Of a stretch of 64,000 nt of DNA, positions 35,921 through 43,782 are shown one piece after another. Source of the stretch: Micromonospora nigra (GTDB lineage Bacteria; Actinomycetota; Actinomycetes; Mycobacteriales; Micromonosporaceae); contig NZ_FMHT01000003.1 of assembly GCF_900091585.1 (NCBI RefSeq), forward strand, positions 1,054,001 to 1,118,000, in the 5' to 3' direction. A program made the translations under genes and the position numbers. The notes under the pieces are model-generated. The model was not told the origin of the DNA and did no database searches. It was given only the letters and a program-made list of their open reading frames with translations. The first letter of the stretch is position 1. Each line of letters opens with the position of its first letter.

Positions 35921-35934
35921 CGTTGAGTTCAACG
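35921..35934. promoter_or_regulatory. TetR-type operator CGTTGA-GT-TCAACG
   Basis: A perfect 14-bp dyad overlapping a TAGCGT -10 candidate, 27 bases upstream of the ABC ATPase start at 35961. The TTGA...TCAA halves are typical for TetR repressors of efflux genes, and a TetR gene closes this cluster at 37532. Confidence 0.6.
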
Positions 35935-35960
35935 TCCGATGAGTTTTGGGGAGGTGGGCG

Positions 35961-36713
35961 ATGGAGAACGCGATCGCCGTCCGGGACCTGGTCGTGGACC
36001 GGGGCGGGCGGCGGGTGCTGCACGGGCTCAGCACCACCGTGCCGGCCGGCGCGGTCACCGGGCTGCTCGGCCCGAGCGGCAGCGGCAAGACGACCCTGAT
36101 GCGGGCCGTGGTCGGGGTGCAGCGGGTCGCCGCCGGCACGGTCACCGTGCTGGGCCGACCAGCCGGCACCGCCGAGCTGCGACACCGGGTCGGCTACCTG
36201 ACCCAGGCGCCCAGCGTCTACGCCGACCTGACCGTGCGGGAGAACGCCCGCTACTTCGCCGCCCTGCACGGACGCGGCCGGGCCGAGGCCGACCGGGCCG
36301 TCGCCGACGTGGGGCTCGCCCCGGCCGCCGGCCAACTGGTGGGCACCCTGTCCGGCGGCCAGCGCAGCCGGGCCTCGCTGGCCTGTGCGTTGGTCGGCGA
36401 GCCGGAGCTGCTGGTGCTCGACGAACCCACCGTCGGGCAGGACCCGGTGCTGCGGGCCGACCTGTGGGCCCGGTTCCACGCGCTGGCCGCCGCCGGCACC
36501 ACCCTGCTCGTCTCCAGCCACGTGATGGACGAGGCGGCACGCTGCGACCGGCTGCTACTGGTCCGCGCCGGGCGGATCGTCGCCGACGACACCCCCGACG
36601 CGGTACGCGCCGCCGCCGGGGTCGACGACCTGGACGAAGCGTTCCTGCGCCTGATCCGGGCCACCGAACGCGCCGCGTCGGACGCCGACGCCGAACGGGA
36701 GGTGTCGTCGTGA
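35961..36713 (+). CDS. ABC transporter ATP-binding protein (ABC-2/DrrA type)
   Basis: A 250-residue ATPase: Walker A GLLGPSGSGKTTLMRAVVGV, Q-loop GYLTQAPSVYADLTVRENAR, signature GTLSGGQRSRASLACALVGE, Walker B LLVLDEPTVGQDPVLRADLW and H-loop TLLVSSHVMDEAARC. The ATG at 35961 follows GGGGAGGTGG. The stop overlaps the permease GTG by 4 bases. With the permease it forms a half-size ABC-2 exporter, probably for a drug or lipid-like compound, controlled by the TetR protein at 37532. Confidence 0.95.
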   Translation: MENAIAVRDLVVDRGGRRVLHGLSTTVPAGAVTGLLGPSGSGKTTLMRAVVGVQRVAAGTVTVLGRPAGTAELRHRVGYLTQAPSVYADLTVRENARYFAALHGRGRAEADRAVADVGLAPAAGQLVGTLSGGQRSRASLACALVGEPELLVLDEPTVGQDPVLRADLWARFHALAAAGTTLLVSSHVMDEAARCDRLLLVRAGRIVADDTPDAVRAAAGVDDLDEAFLRLIRATERAASDADAEREVSS

Positions 36714-37465
36714 ACCCACGGATCCTGACCGCCACGACCGGCCGCATCCTGCGCCAGCTGCGCCACGACCGGCGCACCGTCGCGCTGCTGGTGGTGGTGC
36801 CGGCGGTGCTGCTGGCCCTGGTCCACTTCATGTACGTCGACCAGCCGACGCCGCCGGGACAGCCGTCGACCTTCGACCGGGTGGCGCTGGTGATGCTCGG
36901 CGTCTTCCCCTTCGTGATCATGTTCCTGGTGACCAGCATCGCGATGCTCCGGGAACGCACCACCGGCACCCTGGAACGGCTGCTGACCACCCCGCTGGGC
37001 AGGCTCGACCTGCTCTTCGGCTACGGCATCGCGTTCGGGCTGGCCGCCGTCGGGCAGGCGGTGGTCGCCTCGGCCGTCGCGTACGGCCTCCTCGGCCTGC
37101 ACACCGCCGGCGGCAGCGGCCTGGTCATCATGATCGCCGCGCTGAACGCCGTACTCGCCGTGGCCCTCGGGCTGTTCTGCTCCGCCTTCGCCCGCACGGA
37201 GTTCCAGGCCGTACAGTTCATGCCGGTCGTGGTCGTCCCGCAGCTGCTGCTGTGCGGGCTGTTCGTACCGCGCGACGAGATGGCCGGCTGGTTGCAGGCG
37301 GTCAGCGACGTACTGCCCCTGTCGTACGCCGTCGAGGCCCTTCAGGAGGTCGGCGCGCACGCCGACCCGACGGCCACGATGTGGCGCGACGTCGCGGTGG
37401 TCGGCGGGGCGGTGGTGCTGGCGCTGGTTCTCTCGGCGGCCACCCTGCGCCGCCGCAGCGGCTGA
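36710..37465 (+). CDS. ABC-2 type permease
   Basis: A 251-residue permease with six TM helices: TVALLVVVPAVLLALVHFMY, LVMLGVFPFVIMFLVTSIAM, IAFGLAAVGQAVVASAVAYG, LVIMIAALNAVLAVALGLFC, QFMPVVVVPQLLLCGLFVPR and AVVGGAVVLALVLSAATL. ERTTGTLERLLTTPLGRLDL after TM2 is the conserved coupling segment of ABC-2 exporters. It pairs with the ATPase ending at 36713 and is translationally coupled to it. Confidence 0.93.
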   Translation: MNPRILTATTGRILRQLRHDRRTVALLVVVPAVLLALVHFMYVDQPTPPGQPSTFDRVALVMLGVFPFVIMFLVTSIAMLRERTTGTLERLLTTPLGRLDLLFGYGIAFGLAAVGQAVVASAVAYGLLGLHTAGGSGLVIMIAALNAVLAVALGLFCSAFARTEFQAVQFMPVVVVPQLLLCGLFVPRDEMAGWLQAVSDVLPLSYAVEALQEVGAHADPTATMWRDVAVVGGAVVLALVLSAATLRRRSG

Positions 37466-37470
37466 CCCGT

Positions 37471-37506
37471 GTCTCCGGTCGGGCTGCCGGCGGCCCGACC
37501 GGAGAC
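37471..37506 (+). terminator. Hairpin between the ABC permease and tetR genes
   Basis: A 14-bp perfect stem (GTCTCCGGTCGGGC with complement) around an 8-nt loop, 5 bases after the permease stop. It may attenuate read-through into the regulator gene. Confidence 0.6.
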
Positions 37507-37531
37507 GCGCGACGACGAGCGAAGGGTGACG

Positions 37532-38164
37532 ATGACACGGCGGACCGGACGTCGACCCGGCAACCCGGACACCCGGGAGGCGATCCTGACAGCCGCCCGG
37601 GCGGCATTCGCCGACCGGGGCTTCGACGCGACCACGATCCGGTCGGTGGCCGCCTCGGCGGGTGTCGACCCGGCGCTGGTGCACCACTACTTCGGCAGCA
37701 AGGACAAGCTGTTCCTCGCCGCCATGCAGGCCCCGCTGGACCCGGGCGAGCTGGTGCCGCGGATCCTGGCCGGCGACCCCGAGGGCGTCGGCGAACGCCT
37801 CGTCCGGGCGTTCCTCGGGGTGTGGGACTCACCCGCCGGTACCGCCGGGGTGGCGCTGCTGCGCACGGCGGTGACCACCGAGTGGGCCGCGCGGCTGCTC
37901 CGGGAGTTCCTGGTCACCCAGGTGCTGCGCCGCATCCAGGAGCACCTCCCCGGCGACCGGAGGCAGCTCCCACTGCGTGGTTCGCTGGCCGCCAGCCAGC
38001 TGCTCGGGCTGGTCATGATGCGCTACGTGATCCGGCTGGAGCCGGTCGCCTCCGCCACGCCGCAGGCTCTCGTCGCGGCCGTCGGGCCCACCGTGCAGCG
38101 CTACCTGACCGGCGACCTGGCCGGCGTCTTCGACGATCCGGCGGGCGCCGTGGCGCACCGCTAG
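37532..38164 (+). CDS. TetR-family transcriptional regulator
   Basis: A 210-residue repressor: the N-terminal HTH reads REAILTAARAAFADRGFDAT, TIRSVAASAGVDPALVHHYF and GSKDKLFLAAMQ. The C-terminal half resembles the TetR_C_17 type (LLREFLVTQVLRRIQEHLPG, LGLVMMRYVIRLEPVA). The ATG at 37532 follows GAAGGG. It is third in line after the ABC exporter genes, and a TetR-like palindrome at 35921-35934 covers their promoter. It is therefore inferred to repress the exporter until a substrate binds. Confidence 0.93.
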   Translation: MTRRTGRRPGNPDTREAILTAARAAFADRGFDATTIRSVAASAGVDPALVHHYFGSKDKLFLAAMQAPLDPGELVPRILAGDPEGVGERLVRAFLGVWDSPAGTAGVALLRTAVTTEWAARLLREFLVTQVLRRIQEHLPGDRRQLPLRGSLAASQLLGLVMMRYVIRLEPVASATPQALVAAVGPTVQRYLTGDLAGVFDDPAGAVAHR

Positions 38165-38228
38165 CCGCCCCGGACCGGGGGCATCGACGGCCCGCACGGT
38201 GGGGCGGGTCAGCGGCCGGCGGGGCGGA

Positions 38229-38990
38229 TCAACGCTGGTCGGCGGTCCCCCGGACGGCCGCCCGGGGGCAGAGCACCGGGTGCAGGGCACGGGCCAACCC
38301 CGCCCGGTCGGTCACCGGGTCGGTGAACGCGAGCCGGGCCCGGCGCCGCGCGCCCGGTCGACCGAAGGAGACCAGCAGGCCGTACCGGTCGACGCGCTCC
38401 ACCCGGGGCGTCCACCGCGGATCGTCGGCGACCAGGCCGAGCTGCCGGCGCAGGTACCCGGTCAGCCGCTCGCTGTGCCGCTCGGCGAGTTCGGTCAGCA
38501 GTTCCGCCTCCACCGGGTGCAGCGGGTCGGGTTCGGCCCCGGCGTACTCGACGGGATCGATCCGGCGGACGGTGCCGGCGCGTTCCCAGCGGACCTCGAC
38601 CACCTCGAATCGGTACAGCCGGAACCGGGTGCCCACGTCGAGCAGGTCGCCGGTGGGCTCCACGGCGGCGAAGTCGAGCGCTGCGCTGCGGGCCTCGTCA
38701 CCGTCGAGTCGCCCCGCCCAGCCGGAGACCCAGGCACGGCCCAGTGACGGCGCACCGGCCGCCGGGGGCAGGTCGAGCACGTCCAGCACCACCGCGACCT
38801 CCCCGCCACCCCCGGTGGGGCGCAGCGCGCCGGCCAGGTCGCTGACCACCGGCACGAGCAGCAGCACCCGCCCGTCGGGGTCGGTGGCGTGCCGCACGTG
38901 GTAGGGGCCGGGCCGGTGCGCCAGGTGGGCGAGACCGGGAAGCCGGCCCGCGACGAGGGTGCGGACGATCTCGGCGGGGCTGGGCCGCAT
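38229..38990 (-). CDS. DUF2470 domain protein under an iron box
   Basis: A 253-residue protein in two parts. The N-terminal ~130 residues read as a flavin/heme-binding split-barrel-like half (HHVR-type: GPYHVRHATDPDGRVLLLVP, VVLDVLDLPPAAG). The C-terminal DUF2470 segment includes LHPVEAELLTELAERHSERL, RYGLLVSFGRPGARRRARLA and FTDPVTDRAGLARALHPVL. DUF2470 proteins often accompany heme or siderophore handling (HugZ-like). The ATG at 38990 has a strong AAGGAGGT, and an IdeR/DmdR1-type box lies 14 bases upstream. Iron-repressed expression and a role in iron release are inferred. Confidence 0.85.
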   Translation of the reverse strand: MRPSPAEIVRTLVAGRLPGLAHLAHRPGPYHVRHATDPDGRVLLLVPVVSDLAGALRPTGGGGEVAVVLDVLDLPPAAGAPSLGRAWVSGWAGRLDGDEARSAALDFAAVEPTGDLLDVGTRFRLYRFEVVEVRWERAGTVRRIDPVEYAGAEPDPLHPVEAELLTELAERHSERLTGYLRRQLGLVADDPRWTPRVERVDRYGLLVSFGRPGARRRARLAFTDPVTDRAGLARALHPVLCPRAAVRGTADQR

Positions 38991-39003
38991 GGCACGACCT
39001 CCT

Positions 39004-39022
39004 TAAGGTTAGGCTTACCTAA
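39004..39022 (-). promoter_or_regulatory. IdeR/DmdR1 (DtxR-family) iron box
   Basis: On the minus strand TTAGGTAAGCCTAACCTTA, matching the known consensus TTAGGTTAGGCTAACCTAA at 16 of 19 positions, 14 bases upstream of the DUF2470 start codon. Confidence 0.85.
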
Positions 39023-39053
39023 CTCGGAGGGTAGAGCACCGCGCCGGCCCCGT

Positions 39054-40856
39054 CTACCTGGTCTGCTCCAACCACGAGGCGTAGAGCAGCGCGTACACCG
39101 ACTCCGGATCCCGGACCAGCTCGTCGTGCGGCCCGCGCTGCACGATCCGGCCCCGGTCCACCACGATCACCTCGTCGGCGGCCTGGGCCGTGGACAACCG
39201 GTGCGCGATCGCGAGCGTCGTCCGACCCCGGGTCACCGCGTCCAGGGTGCGTTGCAGCCGCACCTCGGTCGCCGGGTCCACCGCGCTCGTCGCCTCGTCC
39301 AGCACCAGCAGATCCGGGTCGGCCACGTACGCCCGGGCCAGCGCGACCAGCTGCCGCTCCCCCACGCTCAGCGCCTCACCCCGCTCCCCGACCGGGGTGA
39401 GCAGGCCCGACGGCAGACCGTCCAGCCAGTCGGCCAGCCCCAGCTCGGTGAACGCGGTGGTGAGCTGCGCGTCGGTCAGCTCCGGACGAGCGAAGCGGAC
39501 ATTCTCCGCCACCGTCGCGTCGAACAGGAAGCCGTCCTGCGGCACCATCACCACCCGGGCCCGCAGCGAGTCGAACCGCACCTGCGTCAGCGGCACCCCG
39601 GACAGCAGCACCTCCCCCTCGGTCGGATCCATCAGCCGGGTGAGCAGCTTCGCGAACGTGGTCTTGCCGCTGCCCGTCTCGCCGACCACCGCCACCCGGC
39701 TCTTCGCCGCGATGTCCAGCGTGACGTCGTGCAGCACCGGCGGGCCGCCCGGATAGGCGAAGCCGACCCCCGCGAACCGGACGTCCAGCGGCCCCGACGG
39801 CAACGCCCGGCCCCGCTCGCCCGGGTCGGCGACGTCCGGGGCCATGTCCAGCACGTCCAGCACCCGTCGCCAGCCCGCGATGGCGTTCTGCGCCTCGTTG
39901 AGCACCTCGGTGGCGATCTGCACCGGCTGGATGAACAGGGTCACCAGGAACAGGAACGCGGTCACCTCACCGATGGTCAGCGTCTGGTCGGCCCCGAGGA
40001 CCACCCCCAGCGCCACCACCCCGGCCAACGCCAGCCCCGCCGCCAGCTCGCCCACCGAACTGCCCAGGATGCTGATCCGGATCGCCTTCTGCTGGGCCTG
40101 ACGCTGGCCGTCGATCGCCTCGTCCAACCGGCGGGCCGTCCGCCCCGCGATCCCGTACGCGCGGATCACCGGCGCACCGACCACGCTCTCCCCGATCGCG
40201 CCCAGCAGCGCGCCGGTGCGCTGGCGCACCACCCCGTAGGCGGCCCCCAGCCGCTGCTGCAACGACCGGATGATGAACACCGCGGGCAGGAACGCGGCGA
40301 ACACCACCAGCGTCAACTGCCAGGAGTACACGACCATCACCGCCGTGGTGACCGCGAGCTGCCCCAGGTTGACCAGCAGGATCACGCCGCCCCACTGGAG
40401 GAACTGGGTGATCTGGTCGACGTCGCTGGTCACCCGGGACACCAGGGACCCGCGCCGCTCCGACTGCTGGTGCAGCATCGACAGGTCGTGCACATGGCGG
40501 AACGCCCGCACCCGGACGCCCGCCAGGGCCGTCTCGCTGACGGTGAACAGTCGGCGCATCATCAGGTAGCCGCAGGTGGTGGTCACCACCAGCACGGAAG
40601 CGGTCACGGCGACCACGCCGTAGAGCGCGCCGAGATCCAGGCCGCCGCTGATGCCGTTGTCGATGCCCTGCTGCACCGCCACAGGCACGGCCACCCGGCC
40701 GACCATGTAGACCAGTGCCAGCCCCAGGGTGCCGACCAGACCGACGCGCAGCTCCGGGGAGAGCGACAGCCCTCGGCGCAGGGTGTGCCAGGTCGACTCG
40801 GCCGCCGCCACGGGCTTCTCGGCCACCACGGGCTTCCCGGTCACCGTCGCGCTCAT
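39054..40856 (-). CDS. ABC exporter, fused TM-ATPase half (second subunit)
   Basis: A 600-residue half-transporter: six TM helices over residues ~35-330 (for example LRVGLVGTLGLALVYMVGRV, VTASVLVVTTTCGYLMM, LTLVVFAAFLPAVFIIRSLQ), then an ATPase. Walker A is VAVVGETGSGKTTFAKLLTR, Q-loop MVPQDGFLFDATVAENVRFA, and Walker B LLVLDEATSAVDPATEVRLQ followed by TLAIAHRLSTAQAADEVIVV. The signature motif is LSVGERQ, not LSGGQ, as in one subunit of heterodimeric exporters. It follows the partner at 40900 by 43 bases. The substrate is unknown. Confidence 0.93.
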   Translation of the reverse strand: MSATVTGKPVVAEKPVAAAESTWHTLRRGLSLSPELRVGLVGTLGLALVYMVGRVAVPVAVQQGIDNGISGGLDLGALYGVVAVTASVLVVTTTCGYLMMRRLFTVSETALAGVRVRAFRHVHDLSMLHQQSERRGSLVSRVTSDVDQITQFLQWGGVILLVNLGQLAVTTAVMVVYSWQLTLVVFAAFLPAVFIIRSLQQRLGAAYGVVRQRTGALLGAIGESVVGAPVIRAYGIAGRTARRLDEAIDGQRQAQQKAIRISILGSSVGELAAGLALAGVVALGVVLGADQTLTIGEVTAFLFLVTLFIQPVQIATEVLNEAQNAIAGWRRVLDVLDMAPDVADPGERGRALPSGPLDVRFAGVGFAYPGGPPVLHDVTLDIAAKSRVAVVGETGSGKTTFAKLLTRLMDPTEGEVLLSGVPLTQVRFDSLRARVVMVPQDGFLFDATVAENVRFARPELTDAQLTTAFTELGLADWLDGLPSGLLTPVGERGEALSVGERQLVALARAYVADPDLLVLDEATSAVDPATEVRLQRTLDAVTRGRTTLAIAHRLSTAQAADEVIVVDRGRIVQRGPHDELVRDPESVYALLYASWLEQTR

Positions 40857-40899
40857 CGGGCCCGCCTTCCGTCCGCCGCCGCGCCGCACCGCGTCGCAC

Positions 40900-42768
40900 T
40901 CACCGGTCCACCTCCAGGCCGGAGGACACCTGCGTGACCTCGTCGAAACCGCGGTGCGGGTCGTCGTCCACCTCGGCCTGCTCGTAGGCGGTGACCAGGT
41001 CGATGTAGCCGGGCACCGTGGCGAGCAGCTCGGTGTGGGTGCCCCGGGCCAGCACCCGCCCCTGCTCCACATAGATCACCTCGTCGGCGAGGGCGATGGT
41101 GGCCCGCCGGTACGCCACCACCAGGATCGACGCGGCCGGTCCGCCGCCCGCCGAGGCGCGCAGCCCCGCCAGGATCGCCGCCTCCACCCGGGGGTCGACG
41201 GCGCTGGTCGCGTCGTCGAGCACCAGCAGCCGGGGGCTGCCGGCGAGGGCGCGGGCCAGGGTGAGCCGCTGTCGCTGCCCGCCGGACAGCGACGTGCCAC
41301 GCTCGCCGACCATGGTGTCCAGCCCGTCGGGCAGGGCCGCGACGAACCCGTCGGCCTCGGCCAGCCGCAACGCCGCCCAGACGGTCTCGTCGTCGATGCC
41401 CGGCCGGTCCAGGGCGATGTTCGCCCGCACGGTGTCGTCGAAGACGAACGGCACCTGGGCGACCAGGGCGGCGGTGCGGGCCAGCGAGTCGGCCGTCAGC
41501 TCCCGCACGTCCACCCCGTCGATGGCGACCGTGCCGGCCAGCGGGTCGACCAGCCGCACGGCCAACGAGGCGACGGTCGACTTGCCGGCGCCGGTCGGCC
41601 CGACCAGGGCCACGGTGCGACCCGCCGGGACGGTGAAGGAGACCTCGCCGAGCACCTGCGCACCGGGCAGGTGCGCCTCGGCCGGCTCGTAGCCGAAGCC
41701 GACGCCGGTGAAGGTCAGGGTGGCCGGGCGGGGGTCGGCCGGATCCAGGACGGTGTCGCCGTACGGCATCTCGCCGGTGGCGTCGAGCACCCGGCTGACC
41801 CGGTCCCAGCCGGCGACGCTGCGCGGCAGCTCGGCCAGCACCCAGCCGATGGCCCGCACCGGGAACGCCAGCACCGTGAACAGGAACGCCACGCTGACCA
41901 GCTCGGTGACCGTGATGGCGCCCCCGCGCAGCCGGATCGCGCCGACCACCAGCACGGCGAGGGTGCCGAGGCTGGGCAGGGTCTCCAGCATCGGGTCGAA
42001 CACGCCCCGCAGCCTGCCCACGGAGATCAGCGCGTCGCGCAGCTCACCGGCGCGGGCCGCGAACCGGTCGGCCTCCTGCGCCTCGCGACCCATCGTCTTG
42101 ACCACGAGCGCCCCGTCGAAGCTCTCGTGGGCGATGCCGCTGACCTCGGCGCGCAGCCGCTGGGCGCGGGCCTGGCGGGGGGCCATCCGTCGGGAGTAGA
42201 CGACGTTGAGCGCGAACAGCGCCGGGAAGACGGCCAGGCCGACGAGGGCCAGCGCCCAGTCGGTGACGAACAGCGAGACCACGGCGCCGATCAGCATCAC
42301 CAGCGTGCCCACGGCGAAGGGCAGCGGGGCGATCGGGTACCAGGCGGCCTCCACGTCGGAGTTGGCGTTGGACAGCAGGGTGCCGGTGGCGTTGCGGTGG
42401 TGCCAGGACAGCGGCAGGTCGAGGTAGCGACGGGTGACCCGCCGGCGGTAGGCGGCCTGGAGGCGGAACTGCATGTAGCCGGCGCCCAGCCGGCGGCCGA
42501 AGATGCCGACCACCCGCAGCACGCTGATCCCGATCAGGGCCGCCGCGGCGAGGGCCAGCACCCCGACCCCGACCGAGCCGCGCTCCACCGCCGGGACGAC
42601 CACCTCGCCGACCACCGCGCCGACCACGAAGGCGCTGCCGATCACCATCAGGCCGAACAGCACGCTCCCACTGACCGCGACCGCGAAGATCCGCGGTTGT
42701 TCCCGGATCGCCCGCCCGAGAACGCCCAGGCCACGGCCGAGCACATCCCGATTTGTCCTGCTCGCCAA
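40900..42768 (-). CDS. ABC exporter, fused TM-ATPase half (first subunit)
   Basis: A 622-residue half-transporter with an N-terminal six-TM domain (IFAVAVSGSVLFGLMVIGSA, GVLALAAAALIGISVLRVVG, LVMLIGAVVSLFVTDWALAL and others). Its ATPase has Walker A VALVGPTGAGKSTVASLAVR, signature RGTSLSGGQRQRLTLARALA and Walker B LLVLDDATSAVDPRVEAAIL. The residue after Walker B Asp is Asp rather than Glu (LDDATS), and its H-loop is VAYRRATIALA, with no His. It is thus the catalytically degenerate partner. The start is TTG at 42768 preceded by GGGGGAGAG, and GATAAT at 42793-42798 is a good -10. Confidence 0.92.
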   Translation of the reverse strand: MASRTNRDVLGRGLGVLGRAIREQPRIFAVAVSGSVLFGLMVIGSAFVVGAVVGEVVVPAVERGSVGVGVLALAAAALIGISVLRVVGIFGRRLGAGYMQFRLQAAYRRRVTRRYLDLPLSWHHRNATGTLLSNANSDVEAAWYPIAPLPFAVGTLVMLIGAVVSLFVTDWALALVGLAVFPALFALNVVYSRRMAPRQARAQRLRAEVSGIAHESFDGALVVKTMGREAQEADRFAARAGELRDALISVGRLRGVFDPMLETLPSLGTLAVLVVGAIRLRGGAITVTELVSVAFLFTVLAFPVRAIGWVLAELPRSVAGWDRVSRVLDATGEMPYGDTVLDPADPRPATLTFTGVGFGYEPAEAHLPGAQVLGEVSFTVPAGRTVALVGPTGAGKSTVASLAVRLVDPLAGTVAIDGVDVRELTADSLARTAALVAQVPFVFDDTVRANIALDRPGIDDETVWAALRLAEADGFVAALPDGLDTMVGERGTSLSGGQRQRLTLARALAGSPRLLVLDDATSAVDPRVEAAILAGLRASAGGGPAASILVVAYRRATIALADEVIYVEQGRVLARGTHTELLATVPGYIDLVTAYEQAEVDDDPHRGFDEVTQVSSGLEVDR

Positions 42769-42780
42769 CGCTCTCCCCCG

Positions 42781-42814
42781 CCGTAAGCCGCCATTATCTC
42801 CCTCATCCTTACGG
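42781..42814. promoter_or_regulatory. Promoter of the ABC exporter with flanking inverted repeat
   Basis: GATAAT (complement of 42793-42798) is a near-consensus -10 for the minus strand, with GGGGGAGAG before the TTG start. CCGTAAG at 42781-42787 and CTTACGG at 42808-42814 form an inverted repeat around it, suggesting an operator. Confidence 0.5.
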
Positions 42815-43015
42815 GTCGGGAACCCCCGTGCCGACCCGGGGGCGATATGTCTGCCGTCACCATCGTCCCGTCACCCGGACCACCACAGCGCCGCCCACCC
42901 GCGCCACCTACCGCGCCGACGCCGCACCGCCCGGCCGCCCGGGCCACCCGCCCGACCCACGGGCGCCACGGCCGACCCTGGCAGTCCCCGACGCGCCGAA
43001 CGAGCCGCGCGGCCC

Positions 43016-43021
43016 TACGAT
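43016..43021 (+). promoter_or_regulatory. -10 box TACGAT, leaderless start
   Basis: TACGAT followed by 7 nt and then the ATG at 43029, with no ribosome-binding site. Confidence 0.55.
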
Positions 43022-43028
43022 CACTGGC

Positions 43029-43658
43029 ATGTCGCGGTACGCCCGTTCGGAGCGCGAGGCGCTCACCGACCTGATGTCAACCCTGGGACCTGACGCACCG
43101 ACGGTCAACGAGGGCTGGACGGTCCGTGACCTCGCCGCCCACCTGGTGGTGCGGGAACGCCGGCCGGACGCGGCCGGCGGCATCGTGATCAAGCCCCTGG
43201 CGGGCTACACCGAGCGGGTCCGGCTCTCGGTCGCCGCGCGCCCCTGGGCGGATCTGCTCGACCAGGTGCGACGGCCGCCGCTGTGGAGCCCGACGAGCAA
43301 CCCGTTGACCGACGAGCTGGTCAACACCATGGAGTTCTTCATCCACCACGAGGACGTGCGGCGCGCCCAGCCGGAGTGGCAGCCGCGCGACCTGCCGCCC
43401 GGCCTGCAGGCCGCGCTGTGGCGACGCACCTCCGCGATGGCCCGGCTGGCGCTGCGTCGCTTCCCCGCCGCCCTGCGCGTGCAGGCGCCGGGGCACGGCG
43501 AGCGGTCGGTGGGCCGGGGTGGCGAGCCGCTGCGCCTGGTGGGGCCACCGGGCGAGCTGACGCTGTTCCTGTCGGGCCGGCAGCGGGTCTCCCGGGTCCA
43601 GATCGACGGGTCGGCGCCCCTGACGGAGCGGCTGCGGAGCACCCACCTGGGCTTCTGA
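43029..43658 (+). CDS. TIGR03085-type DinB/maleylpyruvate-isomerase-like metal-binding protein
   Basis: A 209-residue protein of the mycothiol-maleylpyruvate-isomerase N-terminal (DinB-like helical) fold: SEREALTDLMSTLGPDAPTV, NEGWTVRDLAAHLVVRERRP, PLTDELVNTMEFFIHHEDVR and RAQPEWQPRDLP. The His of DLAAHLVVRE and the HHED pair match the three-His metal site of the family. The C-terminal part (LVGPPGELTLFLSGRQRVSR) is the usual small beta domain. It probably acts on a thiol conjugate, which is inference from mycothiol-producing relatives. The ATG at 43029 is only 7 nt from a -10 box. Confidence 0.88.
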   Translation: MSRYARSEREALTDLMSTLGPDAPTVNEGWTVRDLAAHLVVRERRPDAAGGIVIKPLAGYTERVRLSVAARPWADLLDQVRRPPLWSPTSNPLTDELVNTMEFFIHHEDVRRAQPEWQPRDLPPGLQAALWRRTSAMARLALRRFPAALRVQAPGHGERSVGRGGEPLRLVGPPGELTLFLSGRQRVSRVQIDGSAPLTERLRSTHLGF

Positions 43659-43703
43659 CACAGGGTACGGAGACCGTCACCGTACTGCCCGAATTGTTAC
43701 TCA

Positions 43704-43725
43704 CCGATCGACCCGTCCCGATCGG
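43704..43725. promoter_or_regulatory. Perfect dyad CCGATCG-N8-CGATCGG upstream of the terpene synthase
   Basis: Seven-base arms spaced by 8, ending 10 bases before a TACGCT -10 candidate (43736-43741). The gene starts at 43783 with AGGGAGC upstream. A regulator binding here would cover the -35 region. Confidence 0.55.
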
Positions 43726-43782
43726 CTGCTCCCGTTACGCTGTCCCGCACCGCCCGCCCCGGGCGGCGCGACAGGGAGCACC

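Noticed and set aside
43664-43685. GTACGG-N9-CCGTAC dyad after the TIGR03085 gene as terminator
   Set aside because: Six-base arms with a long loop are weak compared with the other hairpins here. Could be chance.
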